Both the position numbers and the translations under genes were made by a program. From assembly GCA_014706295.1 (NCBI GenBank), contig JACSVZ010000028.1, forward strand, positions 1,034,263 through 1,098,262: DNA of 64,000 nt, written 5' to 3'. Below, piece after piece: positions 25,101-37,100 of the stretch. Below the pieces are notes generated by a model. The model saw only the letters and a list, made by a program, of their open reading frames with translations. It did no database searches and had not been told where the DNA came from. Numbering within the stretch: position 1 is the first letter of the stretch; each line of letters starts with the position of its first letter. The DNA is from Lycocorax pyrrhopterus obiensis (Eukaryota > Chordata > Aves > Passeriformes > Paradisaeidae).

Positions 25101-28100
25101 GAGCAGCACTTGGGTGTTCCCTGACTTAAAATAGCCACTGGCTTAAAATATTCCTGGCCTAAAATATTCCTGACTTAAACTTAGTCCTGCTACCCTCGGT
25201 TAAACCCTGCACTCAGAGCTCCCAGGCTGGAGCCAAAGGAAGTGTCCTGAATAAACTCATGGATTGACGGAATCTCCAGAGCGGGAAGGGACCCCCCAGG
25301 ACCCCGCCCTGCACAGACCCCGCTCAGTGCCTCAATTCCCACCCGGAGCCGAGGAGCCGGGATCTGGGACGGGGCCAGCGGGATGCAGCATTCCCGACCC
25401 TGCCGGGATGTCCTGCCAGAGCGGGAAGGCGCGGGGTGGAGCTGGGAGCAGCACGTAGTGAGGGCTGCACGTTCCATCCCCAGCCCTGGGCTGCTGCTCC
25501 TTAGAATTTTCCCAAGCTTTTGCTGCTCAGGATGAAATTTTCCATATGGAGCCTCTGCCTCCGGCTGAACTTTTGGGAAAGTTTCAGCACCAAGGGATCA
25601 GGCAGAGCTCAGGGGGAGTCTGGGGGGAATGCAGGAGTTTGTCTTTAAAAATCCTCATTGACTTCACTGCGAGTGATTCTCACACGGATCCAGGGACTGG
25701 AATTTGGGAAGGCCTAATTGATCTAATTGATAAGAGATTCTTTCAAGGGGATTGTGCTTAGTTGCTTACTAAAGGCTCCTTAAAATGTATTACATGGTAC
25801 AATATATATAAAATACATAAATGCATATAATTTATAATTGATATAATGATGTAATAATTGTAATATAGTAAATATAATTCTATCATGATCATATAATAAG
25901 ATATATATAATGATTATATATAATACATGATGCATGTATTATCTCATAATAATGTGACGTATTATGAATATATTAGAATATATAACATATCTATATATTA
26001 TATACAGTATATATAGTACATACAATGCTATCTATAATATTATCTATAATATTATCTATCATATTATCTATATATTATAACAGATTGAAAAATCTATATC
26101 ATATTAATATATTATATATTATGCTGGGAAATAAATTAATCTATTAATTCCATCAAATATCACTATTTTGATACAGAGCTGTGTCTGTATTGCTCAGGAG
26201 GGAGGGCTGAGATTCCAAAGGAAGGAGAACACGGTGCTGATGTTGGAGTGTCCTGGGTGCCCTTTCCCATCCCCACTCCCATTCCCACCACCATCCCCAT
26301 TCCCGTTCCCATCCCCGTTCCCTCCCGTTCCTGTTCCCGTTCCCTCCCCGTTCCCGTTCCCGTTCCCGTTCCCATCCCCGTTCCCGTTCCCGTTCCTGTT
26401 CCCGTTCCCATCCCCGTTCCCATCCCCGTTCCCGTTCCTGTTCCTGTTCCCATTCCCATCCCCGTTCCCGTTCCCGTTCCCATCCCCGTTCCCATTCCCA
26501 CCCCCGTTCCCGTTCCCGTTCCCGTTCCCATCCCCGTTCCCGTTCCCGCCCCGCTCCCGGACTCACGCTGCCCGCAGTAGGTGCCGGTGAATCCCTTCTG
26601 GCACAGGCAGGCCTCCTCGGAGCAGCTGCCCCCGTTCATGCACCGCAGGCTGCAGCTCTGCACTGGGGACAGGACAGGAAACGTCACCCCGGGATCCCTG
26701 GCAGGGAATTGCTGTCCCATGGCCACGTCCTGCAGTTACAGGGGACGCTGCCGATGTCATGGAACGTCCTGGGCTGGGAGGGGCCCCCAGGGATCCTGGA
26801 CCCAGCTCCTGACTCCAGACACCCCAATAACCCCACCCTGGGCATCCCTGGGAGTGTTGTCCAAAGGCTCCTGGAGCTCTGGCAGGGTTGGGAATGTGCC
26901 CATTCCCTGGGGAGCCTGGGCAGTGCCCAGCACCCTCTGGGGGATGAAGCTTTCCCTGACTCCATCCCAAACCTCATTCCACACACACCAAAGGCATCCA
27001 TCCTTCTACTTCGTTAAGGGATCCACCCCAATTAAGCCTCTCCAGCTTTGTCCTTCCTGCAGGACTTCCAGCAAACAAGGGCACAGTTCCTGAAATTTCC
27101 CCGTCTTTGACAACCCTGCCACAATCCTTTCTTTCAGGATTTTACACCTTTCCAATATTTTCCCACTCTTTTTATCACTGTTTTCCGTTATTGCTCCATT
27201 TTCGACCCTTTTCACACTTTGGACTGTCAAATCTTCCAAATTCCTCCCTATCAGAGCTTTCTGAGGAGTTTTGGGGGATGGAATTTCTCTGGTGGAGGAA
27301 AACCATCAACTTTAAGACATTTCTCCTCCTTTTGCAAACACAACGTGGCCTCTTTGGCAAGATCCAGTTACTGGGAGAGGGTTTTTTCTACGGAATTTGG
27401 AAAGAAAAGCACGAATCCTCCATTCTTCCATGTGAGAGTTCAGCTTTCCCACTGGATTATGACCCACTGGATGTGACTGAGGCACTGCAGGAAAACAATG
27501 GCAGTAAATAAACTGGGACTTTTTATCCTGCTGTGGGCACAAAGTGTTGGCTTTAACTGTTTCATCGCTCCGTGACGTGGCACCTGGGAAGCAGATCCTG
27601 GGAATTTCCTTCTCCCAGGCACCTCCTGACTGGGGGTTTGAGGGCTCACTTTATCACAAAGGCTCCTCTGCAGCTGGGCGCTGATGGGAAATTAATTCCT
27701 GGGGTGTCTCTCTCCATCTGAGACCTTAAAGGACTCCAAAATCCAGTTTATTTCTGCAGGAAAAGCCCTCAGGGAAAGCACCCCAAAACACGGAATATTT
27801 TGTGAACTCTGCCCAGTTCAGGGTAGAACTGCAGAGATTCGATTCCTTTCCCTTTTGGGAGAGCACAGAACCCCTGGGATCACCAGGAGAATTCCCTTAC
27901 CTCCAGCTGAGCCACAGTTGGGGGAAAGTTGTCCATTGGAGCAGGTGCACATGTTTGGCCGGGAGCAGAATCCATCCCCGCAGGAATTCCTGCAGATTGC
28001 TGGAGGCACAGAGGGACACTGGGATTAGCACTCACTCACAGACCTGGCTCTGGCTCTGGATTCATCCCTCGGGAGAGGAATCACCCAGGGAGGGGCTGGG

Positions 28101-31100
28101 ACACCTCTGTGGGCAGAGCAGGAGTGGGGAGGACCTTAAATCCCATCCCATCCATGGGCAGGGACACCTTTATCCTGCAGGAATGCAGGACATCAGCCCA
28201 TTCATGGATTCTCCAGCCCTGGAGAGCCCAGACAGCAAGGAAAACTCCCAGTCCAAGTGAGATTTATCTCAATCATCCTCCTGTGGCCCCTCAAAGATGC
28301 AAATTCCTGCTGGGAGACACCTCTGGTGACACCAGGTTTGCAGTGTCACCATCAGCTGGATGGACACAGGGACACTTCAGGAGAGGATTAAAGGCTGAGT
28401 TAAATAACTGGGACCAGTTGGAGCCACCCCGGTTTAATGGGGATTAGCGGAGCTGGGAATTCCCACAATCCCTGCTCCTGCCCCGTCCTGAGCTCTGCAG
28501 TGGGAGCTGGGAATTCCTTCCCATGGGGCTGGCAGCTCCCTTGGAGCAGGGAAATGGGTAAAATGGATAAAGGGATAAAGGGATACTCACGGACAATGCA
28601 CTGGTTCCCTCCAGGCAGGGTTTTCCAGCCGGGACAGCAGTAGGAGTGGAACCTCGAGCCACAGACGTTGGGGCTGAAAATCAAACACGGTTTGGGGTTT
28701 TTCCCTCTGTTTCAGTGCCTTTGGATAAATCCAGGCTCTGCAGGACAGCAGGGAAGAGCTCCCTGGGGGACATCTCCCTCCAAACTCCATTTAGAATTTT
28801 GGGGGGTTTGGTCAAAATCAGTGGAGGAAGAGGAATGCGGCACCAATCCCACGGACCGAGAGAGAAGGGATTCAATGCAATGGATAAAGTGGAGGATTTT
28901 TAATTAGGGGGCAGACAGCACCTCTTCCCAAAAGGGATTCATCCAAGGATTTCGTGCAGGGATCCTGGGAGATGGAGGGTGAAACTAAAAGATGCCAATT
29001 GTTCCTCCCAAAGTGAACCTTGCTGAGCATCTGCTAAAAATTAGCAGAGTTTCAAAATAAACCATGGGGAGAATCCACTCTGAAGGGGCTGGGATTAATG
29101 GTGTCCCAGGAATGACCCAGAGGGAGAAGGGAATGAGATTCCAAAGCAGTAACTCCAGAAGGACAACGCTGGTTTGTAAGGGGGGAAAAAAATAACATCT
29201 TCAGTAAATTTGGGATAAAATTGCTTTTGGAATTAACAGCAGTTTGCTCCATGCTGGAATCCCTCGTTTCCATCAGAAAGAAGGTCAGGATAAAAGGGAT
29301 ATCTTAAAATCATGGAATCACAGGATGGTTTGGATGGAAGGACCTAAAAGCTCATGGAATTCCACCCCTGCCAGGGACAGGGACCCCTTCCACCATCCCA
29401 GGCTGCTTCAAGCCCCGTCCAACCTGGCCTTGGACACTGCCAAGGATGAGGACATGATTTAAAAAATCTAAAAATATATTTAAAATTAAATGAAAAATTA
29501 AATTTAAAAATACAGAGGGTTTTTTCCCCTCCTCACTCGCAGCTCTGCCTCCTTGGGGGTTTTTCCCAGAGCGGGCGCAGTCCTGGAGCGTTTTCCATGG
29601 ATGGATCGTCCCTTCTCACCTTCTGTGCCGCTGAAAGGGCTCATTAGCTAATGAGAATTATGTAAATGAGGTGACTGTGACCAAAAGAGAGCTGCTGAGG
29701 AAGGACAGAGGGAAAACAAACGCTCGGCATCGCCTTTGTGCTCTCGAAACAGCCCCCGGGATTACGGAGATAAACAAGGACGGAGTCAGCGGGAATTTCA
29801 ATGGATGGCACCGAGCGCTGCCCCCGGCACTGCCTCCGGCGGAGAGCTGGGAAACGAGGGGAAAACCGCTGGAACAGAGCCGTGGGGTGGGAAATGCTGG
29901 ATGTGAAACGGGGGCGGGAGGAGCCTCCTCCCAAATGCACACCGGATCCCGGCGGGAGCCGGGACGGAGACACGGCCCCTGCCCGGGGACAGGACACAGG
30001 CGGCACCCGGACGGGGCTGCAGGAACCTGGGAGAGGCCACCGGGAGCACCGGGACGCGGCCGAGGGGCTAGGAAAGGAGCCGGGAAGGGCTCGGTCCTGC
30101 GGGTGTTGGCAGATCCTGGGAAAGGCTGGAGAGGGAGGGAAACAGGGCTGAGAAGTCCGGGCTGAGAATCCCTGCAGGCTCACATTCCAGGGGAGCTGTT
30201 TCTCCCTCTCCGGCTCTAGCACAATCTCCTAACTTCGGGATCCATTCAGCTTTGCCAATATTTTGGGAACATCCCAATATTTCCCAGTTATTTTGCCTTT
30301 CTCTCTCTGCATTCTCTGTGCAGCTCGAGCCGTGGGATTTCTCTCCTGCTCTGCCAACTCCTCCAGTTCGGGGAGCAGCCGCTCTGACAGGGGAGAATGG
30401 AATTCCCAGTTCCCACCTTCCCTGTCCCTTTCCTTATTGGAAAGTTCTTCTGTCTTCAACTCTCATCCTAAGAAAAATTTGTGGGAAAAACTAAACCCTC
30501 CAGGAGCAGATTCAGCCAATTCCCAACTTGTTCATCTTCGGGAATGGCCATCGACTCCAGGTTTTCCCAACCATCCAGAGGCACCTTTTGCTTCACCAGT
30601 GAAAATTTCCCTAATTTCAGGATGATGAGGATTTTCAGTGCCAAAAGCCGGGATGTCTGCTATCCATGGAAAAGCTTCTTTAAGGAAGAGACAGGGAAGT
30701 TTCTTTGGGGATTATTTGTGACCCCCCCACAGCCCTTCTCTTATTGTGAAATTCAGAGTGAAATCAAATGAATGTGGATGACTTCAGCCTGTGGTTTCCC
30801 AGGGACAATGATCCCACCTCTCCATCCGAGCTGGGAATTCTTCCTCCAATTCAGGATTTGCTCTGGTTTTGGTCTGTGCCTGGTTTTTTGCTGCGCCCCT
30901 GGGATCAGCTCTGACAATGAGAGGGGACAGCTCTGGAGCCCCCCGGCCTCGGTGGGGATCACCAGGGGACAATAATTGGTGCCAAATATCAGGGGGGGTT
31001 CTGGGAAAGCATCTCCCCCCCCCGAGGGATTTGGGATTGTGTCGGGGCATGGGAACAGATCCCGAACAATGCTGACTTCGGGATCCGCGGCAGATTCATG

Positions 31101-34100
31101 TCCTCCTCCTTTGGGACTGGTCCCCCCGTCAGTGCTGCAAGGATTCATCTCAGGAATTCTCACTTTGAGGAGTTCTCTGCTCGCTCCCCCAGGCCTGGCT
31201 GTGTTTGATGAGGAATTTGCAATGGAAACATTCCAGAAATCCCCCTGGAAAAGTCAGATCTGCTCCTGTTCAATGCGGGGACAGTGCCAAGGTCCTGCAA
31301 AGGGGGTTCTGAATTCCTCCCACCTGGAACCCATCCCTGGTTCTCCAGAGCAGCTCCTGAGGACTTTTGGGAATGGATTCAAGTCCCAACAATTCCAATT
31401 ATTTTTGGTCCTAAGAGCTGGGGTGTAAAGGTGAGAGGTGCTGAATGTCTGCGCAAGGAAAAGCCACAAACCTCAGAACTTCCAACAGAAATTTGGATGT
31501 GTAACATTCCAGCACAAAAATATTCCAAACTCAGCACGTAGAAACATGGGATCATAAAATCCCAGACTGGTTTGGGCTGGAAGGACCTTCAATCCCATCC
31601 AATTCCACCCCTGCCATGGCAGGGACACCTCCCACTGTCCCAGGCTGCTCCAGCCTGGCCTTGGGCACTTCCAGGGATCCAGGGGCAGCCACAGCTGCTC
31701 TGGGAAATCCATTCCAGGGCCTCACCTCTGGGAGATGGAATTAATTTTTTTAATTACTCTTATTCGGTTTCATCGAAGGAACGAAGCAAAACAGGAGGAA
31801 AGTCTCACAAAGGCTGTGCAGGGGTCGGGTTCCAGCTGCTCTGGGTAATGCCAGGCTCAAGCCCCATAATCCTGATCATTTTCTGGTTTATATTTTGTCA
31901 GCAAGAGGGGGATCTATAAAATCTGGTTCTACACCTTTGCTTTGTCCGTAAGAGCGTTTTTTCCCCTTTATTGAGCTCTTCACACGTCTCCTGTGAGTGA
32001 TGGTAGGAAAATCTCCCTTTTGGTGCACATTTCATTCAACCCCTGCAGACCAGCAAGGAACCTTTTCCTTTGAAAAAAGACTGAAAATCCAACTGATTTC
32101 CAGGAACTGCTTCACACTTTCATTTGGAAAGCAGCACCACCAACTCTCCCATTTTTTTTCCCCCCTTAAATTCTGAAATAAATCAAAACTTCAAATACAG
32201 CCCTTAAAACTTCCAGACAAAACCCATATAACCTCTGCACTCCTCTGCCAGATATCCCTTTGCCATTCCAATATTCTCCCTCACGATTCCTGCCAAAAAC
32301 AAGAGAACCCAGCCACGGCCAGGAGGCCAAGATCAACCATTTCACAACATAAATCAGGGCCCAAGGAAAACGGAGGAACAAAAGTCTCGAGTCAGAGGTT
32401 TCCAAGTGCTGCCTTCACGTTGTTCCTGGTGTTGTTCGTAGTATTCCAGCCCTGGCTGGGAACAAGGCTGGGACGTGTGGAGGACGTGGAGCTGGAAGCA
32501 GGAATGTGCTCCAGAGGTGGCTGGATCACAGGGGCAGAACTCCAGCTGCACCTTTACTCAAGGAAATTTGGGGCTCTTTTGCTGATTTAGTTTCTGAAGT
32601 GTTTAAATCTTTGTAGTTAAAGCTCATTTCCCCTCCCAATGAGGGGCTCTGGCTCCCTGAAATCCAGGACTGAGTTAAAAATTGGGAAATTTCAGCTTCT
32701 GCTGCCTCTAAGGAGCACCTTGGTTCAGAGAATCATGGAATTGTTGAGGCTGGAAAAGACCTTTGAGATCATCAGCCAGCGCCACCCCAGGGGTCACCAG
32801 CGTGTCCCCAAGTGCCGCCTCCAGTGGGTTTGAAACCTTTTTAATTCCTAAGATTCTGGTGGAACTGCAAGGTGAGGGATGGACCTGGATGGAAACCCTG
32901 CTGGAAATCACCTGTGCCCCTCTCTGAGGAACTCAGAGGTGGTGGAGCTCCGTCCTCGATCTGTAACATCACCCCAGAGTCAGCTCCAGGCTCATTTGTG
33001 TCCTGTGGCCCCAAATCCCAGCCCATGGCTTTCCCCCTCCTTTGCATCCCAGCTCAGGGAGGGGATGGAGAATCCCCCTGCATCCCTCAGCTCCTGTTCT
33101 GCAGCTCCAACATTTCCCTCTCCATTCCCCAGTGGAAAATGAGGAGGTGTCAAAAATCAGCTGGAAGCTGCTCCCGTTCCCTTTTCCCCACAACGAATTT
33201 GGCCACCTCCGTGTGCTGCCCTCAGCCCGGGCCAGGGCAGGGTCCCACAAACATCCCAACATCCTCTCCCCATCCATCTTCTCACTTGCAGGGGCCAGCT
33301 CATAATTAATGGGCTTGACATAACGAGTTGTGTTTGAAGTCAGGCCTTTATTCTCCCTGGGACAAACAGGCAGCGCTGAGGTCCCAGGAAATGGCAGTGC
33401 CAGCACGGCCCAGCCTAATCATCCCTGCTCTCCCTTTGTTCCACACATTCCTGCTCCTGGAAACTGTTCAAGAGTTCATTAAAGCAATAATCCCATTCCA
33501 GTCCTGCCTCAGAACGGGATTTGTCAGGGCTGGGCCCTTCAGGAGAGGCTCATTTGAAATTGTCTCTCCTTCAATGAGTTTAAGGCCAGATTAAAGCCGG
33601 GCCTGGGCTGTGGTTTATGGCTCCCCATCCGTTTATTAATTGTTGTTTGGGAAAGCAGGGCTGCATAAGAGGCTTGTTTATTTTGCATTTAATCCCTGCT
33701 TTGCATTTATTTCATACTTTCCCCTTTATTGAGGGAGGCTGGGATGGGAATGAGCTCTACATAAATATAATTCCAGCAGAAACACATCCAGCCTTTGGCC
33801 TGAACTGCTGGAGCCTCTTTCCAAGGCCTCTCCAAGTGCCCTCGAGCCAGGACAGCAGCAGGGACAGCTCGTGTTGGGCACCCGGAGCCACCAGGAGCAG
33901 CTTCTCCCTCCCCATCCCATGGTTTCCACAGATTCTGGGTGATCTTTGAGGTCCTTCCAAGCCAAACCACTCTGGGATTCTACAAAACCCACAGGAAGCG
34001 GTTTGTGCCACTTGTGGATGATATTTAAGAGAAACTGAACCAATGTTTGGGCATTTTTATCTTCCAGAGTTTAAAAACCTCCCTAAAAAGTCATCTGAGT

Positions 34101-37100
34101 GCCATTCCTCTCTCTGAACTTCTGGTGTGGTTCTGTTTTCTTGTCCCATGTGGGAAATGACAGAATTTGGAGATGGAGGGAGGAAAGGAGGCGCAGACAA
34201 GGATCAATCCCAGGATCATTGGGGCTGGAAAACACCTCAGAGATCATCCCAACCATTAACCCAGCAGGGGGGAGCAAAATGCCCAAAGGGAAGGGGAGAA
34301 TCCACATCTTGTCAGGGTTGGTGGCTGTCCCTCGAGTCCTTGGAGGTGTCAGTCCCTCACCAGGCATTTGGGGAGGGAAAACACTTCTGCCATGGAGAAA
34401 ATGCTCCAGGAATGGCAGGAAAATGCTGTAAAAGGCTTTGGGAGCTGGAATAAAAGGTGTGGGAAAGGAAAATTCCGATTAACTCGCACTGGGAAACAAA
34501 TTCTTTCAGGGGACAAATAACCAGAGCTGCAGCCGGTCCAGGAAGCCGGGGAAGGTTTCCCTGCAGGAGAACACTCAGGACTCTGCACTGCTCCACCCTT
34601 AAATCCAACAGCAAATCCTCAACATTTCTCCATTTTCCTCCATCCAGACCCAACATCCAAATTTTTGGACCCTCTCACAGCAACCTGAGTGTCCAGGGCA
34701 GTGCCTGGGGTGGTGCCCAGGGACTCTGCCAGTCCAGCCCATGGGACACAGCTGAGCTCAGCTGGATTTTAATTCCAGCTCTATCCAGATTCCTTCCTGC
34801 AAGCCTTGGAGCCAAGGGAAGGCTCAGACCAGGAGAGATCCCAGACTGAAACTGGTTTATCTCCCTGAAAGGGAAAGCTGGGGGTCTGTGAAGGCAAAGC
34901 CAAAGCAAATATTTGCAGTGGTGTCCTGAGCTGTTAAACGGACACCACGGATAAATGGGATTAAATGTTCCCTGTGTGGCTTTGGAGAAGAGATAATTCC
35001 ACAAAATGCAGTTGTCAAGGTCACCCACGTGCCCACACTGTGAAACAACCCCAAATTTAAACAGCTGACCCAACCTTTATTTGCATTTCAAGCTGCACCG
35101 AGAAAATCCCCCCTTGGTTCATTCCTTTGGCCACTCTGAGAGAACCAAACCTGGAATTGTGACTGACCTGCTCTTCCCAAAGGGAAATTCCACAGCACCA
35201 AAGGATCCTGAGGCCTTAAAGCAGCAAAAGCCAGGGCAGGGAAGATCCCAGAATTATTAAATTTGGAAACAACCTCTGAGATCATCAAGTCCAACCTCCC
35301 AACGTTGATCCACAATTGCAGCTCTCCAGAACTGTTTCAAGGACAAGGAGTCAGCACCATTTTGGGGAATCCCCAGGAGAATCCCCGGGATTTTTGGCTC
35401 TGCAGGAGCTGGCTGGGGACATCTGCAGCTGCTGTCCAAGCCCAGTAGGACTTTATTTAAAACATGTCCCATTTCTTATCCCAAGGGCGTTCTCTGCTTG
35501 GAAAAGGGGTTTCAAAGAGGGAGATTTCCAGCTGAAGGGCTGGGAAGGAGAGATTTGGACAAACCCAGGGGATGGTCAGGGTCACCCCACAGGGAGCCTG
35601 GGAACCCCCGGGGCAGCAGCTCCAGCCCTGGCAGCTCCCCCCGTGCTGCCCACCAGGAATCCCTCCCTGGGAACAGCCCTGCTCTGCCCAGGGCCAGGCA
35701 AACAATGATCCCTCAGTGGGCTCCAGTTCAGCCGCACACATTTCCTTGCACTTATCCCGGGGGCGTTCTCTCCCTGCAGCAGCGGCTCCAGAGGGCAGCA
35801 GGGGAAAGGAGGGAGCGGGGTGATCCCAGCCCGCTGGAGCCACCGGGAACTGAGCCAAGCCAGAGTTTGGGGTTGCTGCCCTGAGTGAGGGTCTGAGGTG
35901 CAGGAGGGGTTGCAGGAGCCATTTCTCACTCGGGAACCTGCCCTTCGTTTTTAAGGGCCCTTGGGATTTGGGCTCCTCAGCCTGCCCAGAAGTCAAAGGG
36001 ATTTGACTGTAAGGAATTTTTGCAACTGGATCTGGTCACTCCAGTCCCTGAGTGCTCCAAGACCACTGGACACCAGTGACCTTTTCCTTTGGGTGCCAGG
36101 AACAATGGGAATATTTATTTCCTTCTCTGCCCTCCCTTTTCCTCCTGTTATCCATGCCCACATCAACACCTTCCAACCCTTTCTGAGAGCCAGGAATCAG
36201 CCCCAGGATGAATGGGAGCCTCTGGATGTGGCAGAGCATCGTCCCAGGGTGAGGGCGGGCTGTAGGGAGATGGAAAACTCAGAGCTGGGGTTGGGAATGA
36301 AGAAATCGGGTGCCCGGAGCCAAGCCTGGCTTCCATGGAGGGGAAGGGACTGAGGAGAAGGTGGGAATGCTGGGAATGCTGGAGGAGAGAGGTTTTTTCA
36401 AGAAGCAGCTTCATTCCCATTAATCACAGCCCCCTGGAGTGGGTGGGGTTGGAAGGGACCTCTGGAGATCATCCACTCCAACCCCATAAAGATCTGGGAT
36501 GTTTTATCTGATTTGGGATGTTTTGTCTGAGGGATGAGCACGGCAGAATTCCTTAGGGGTCATCCCAGGGGATGCACATGGGGAGTTTGAAAAGCCCAAA
36601 TCCCTGGGCAGTCGTTGTCCCTCTTGTAGCAGGAGGGGAGGCCACGCAGGCTGGAATTCCAGGAGGAGCTGCCTCCATCCCCAGGGCTCCAGCTGCAGCC
36701 CTTTGGCCTGGCTGGGCTGGGAGCAGAGCACTCCCTCCATTCCAGCAGCATTCCAGCATTCCCGAGCCTCTGGCACAGCCCGGCCCCGCGCGTGGATCCT
36801 GCTCTGCTCCTGCCCACTGACACGGGAACGCTCCCAGGAGCTGCAGCCAGACGGACTTAAAATAACCCAGGATCAGCGCGGGCCAGGAACCATCTTAGAG
36901 CAGCAGAGCCGAGCTCAGCCCGGGGCTCTCCTGCTGGGCCCGGACTCCCTCCTCAGGTGGAAAACGGCTCCGGGCTCGCACGGACCTGGCAGCGAGCAGG
37001 AGCCGCCCCGAGGGACTGAGTGCGGCCCCTCCGCAGAGCAAAGCAGCGCCCAGGGGCAAAACCCTCCCAGCACGGCCACGGCACCTGGGAGCGGGGCCAG

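Noticed and set aside
26153..26590. Open frames of repeating GTGMG, FPFPS or VPVPV residues
   Set aside because: They are translations of the hexamer array with no independent coding evidence.
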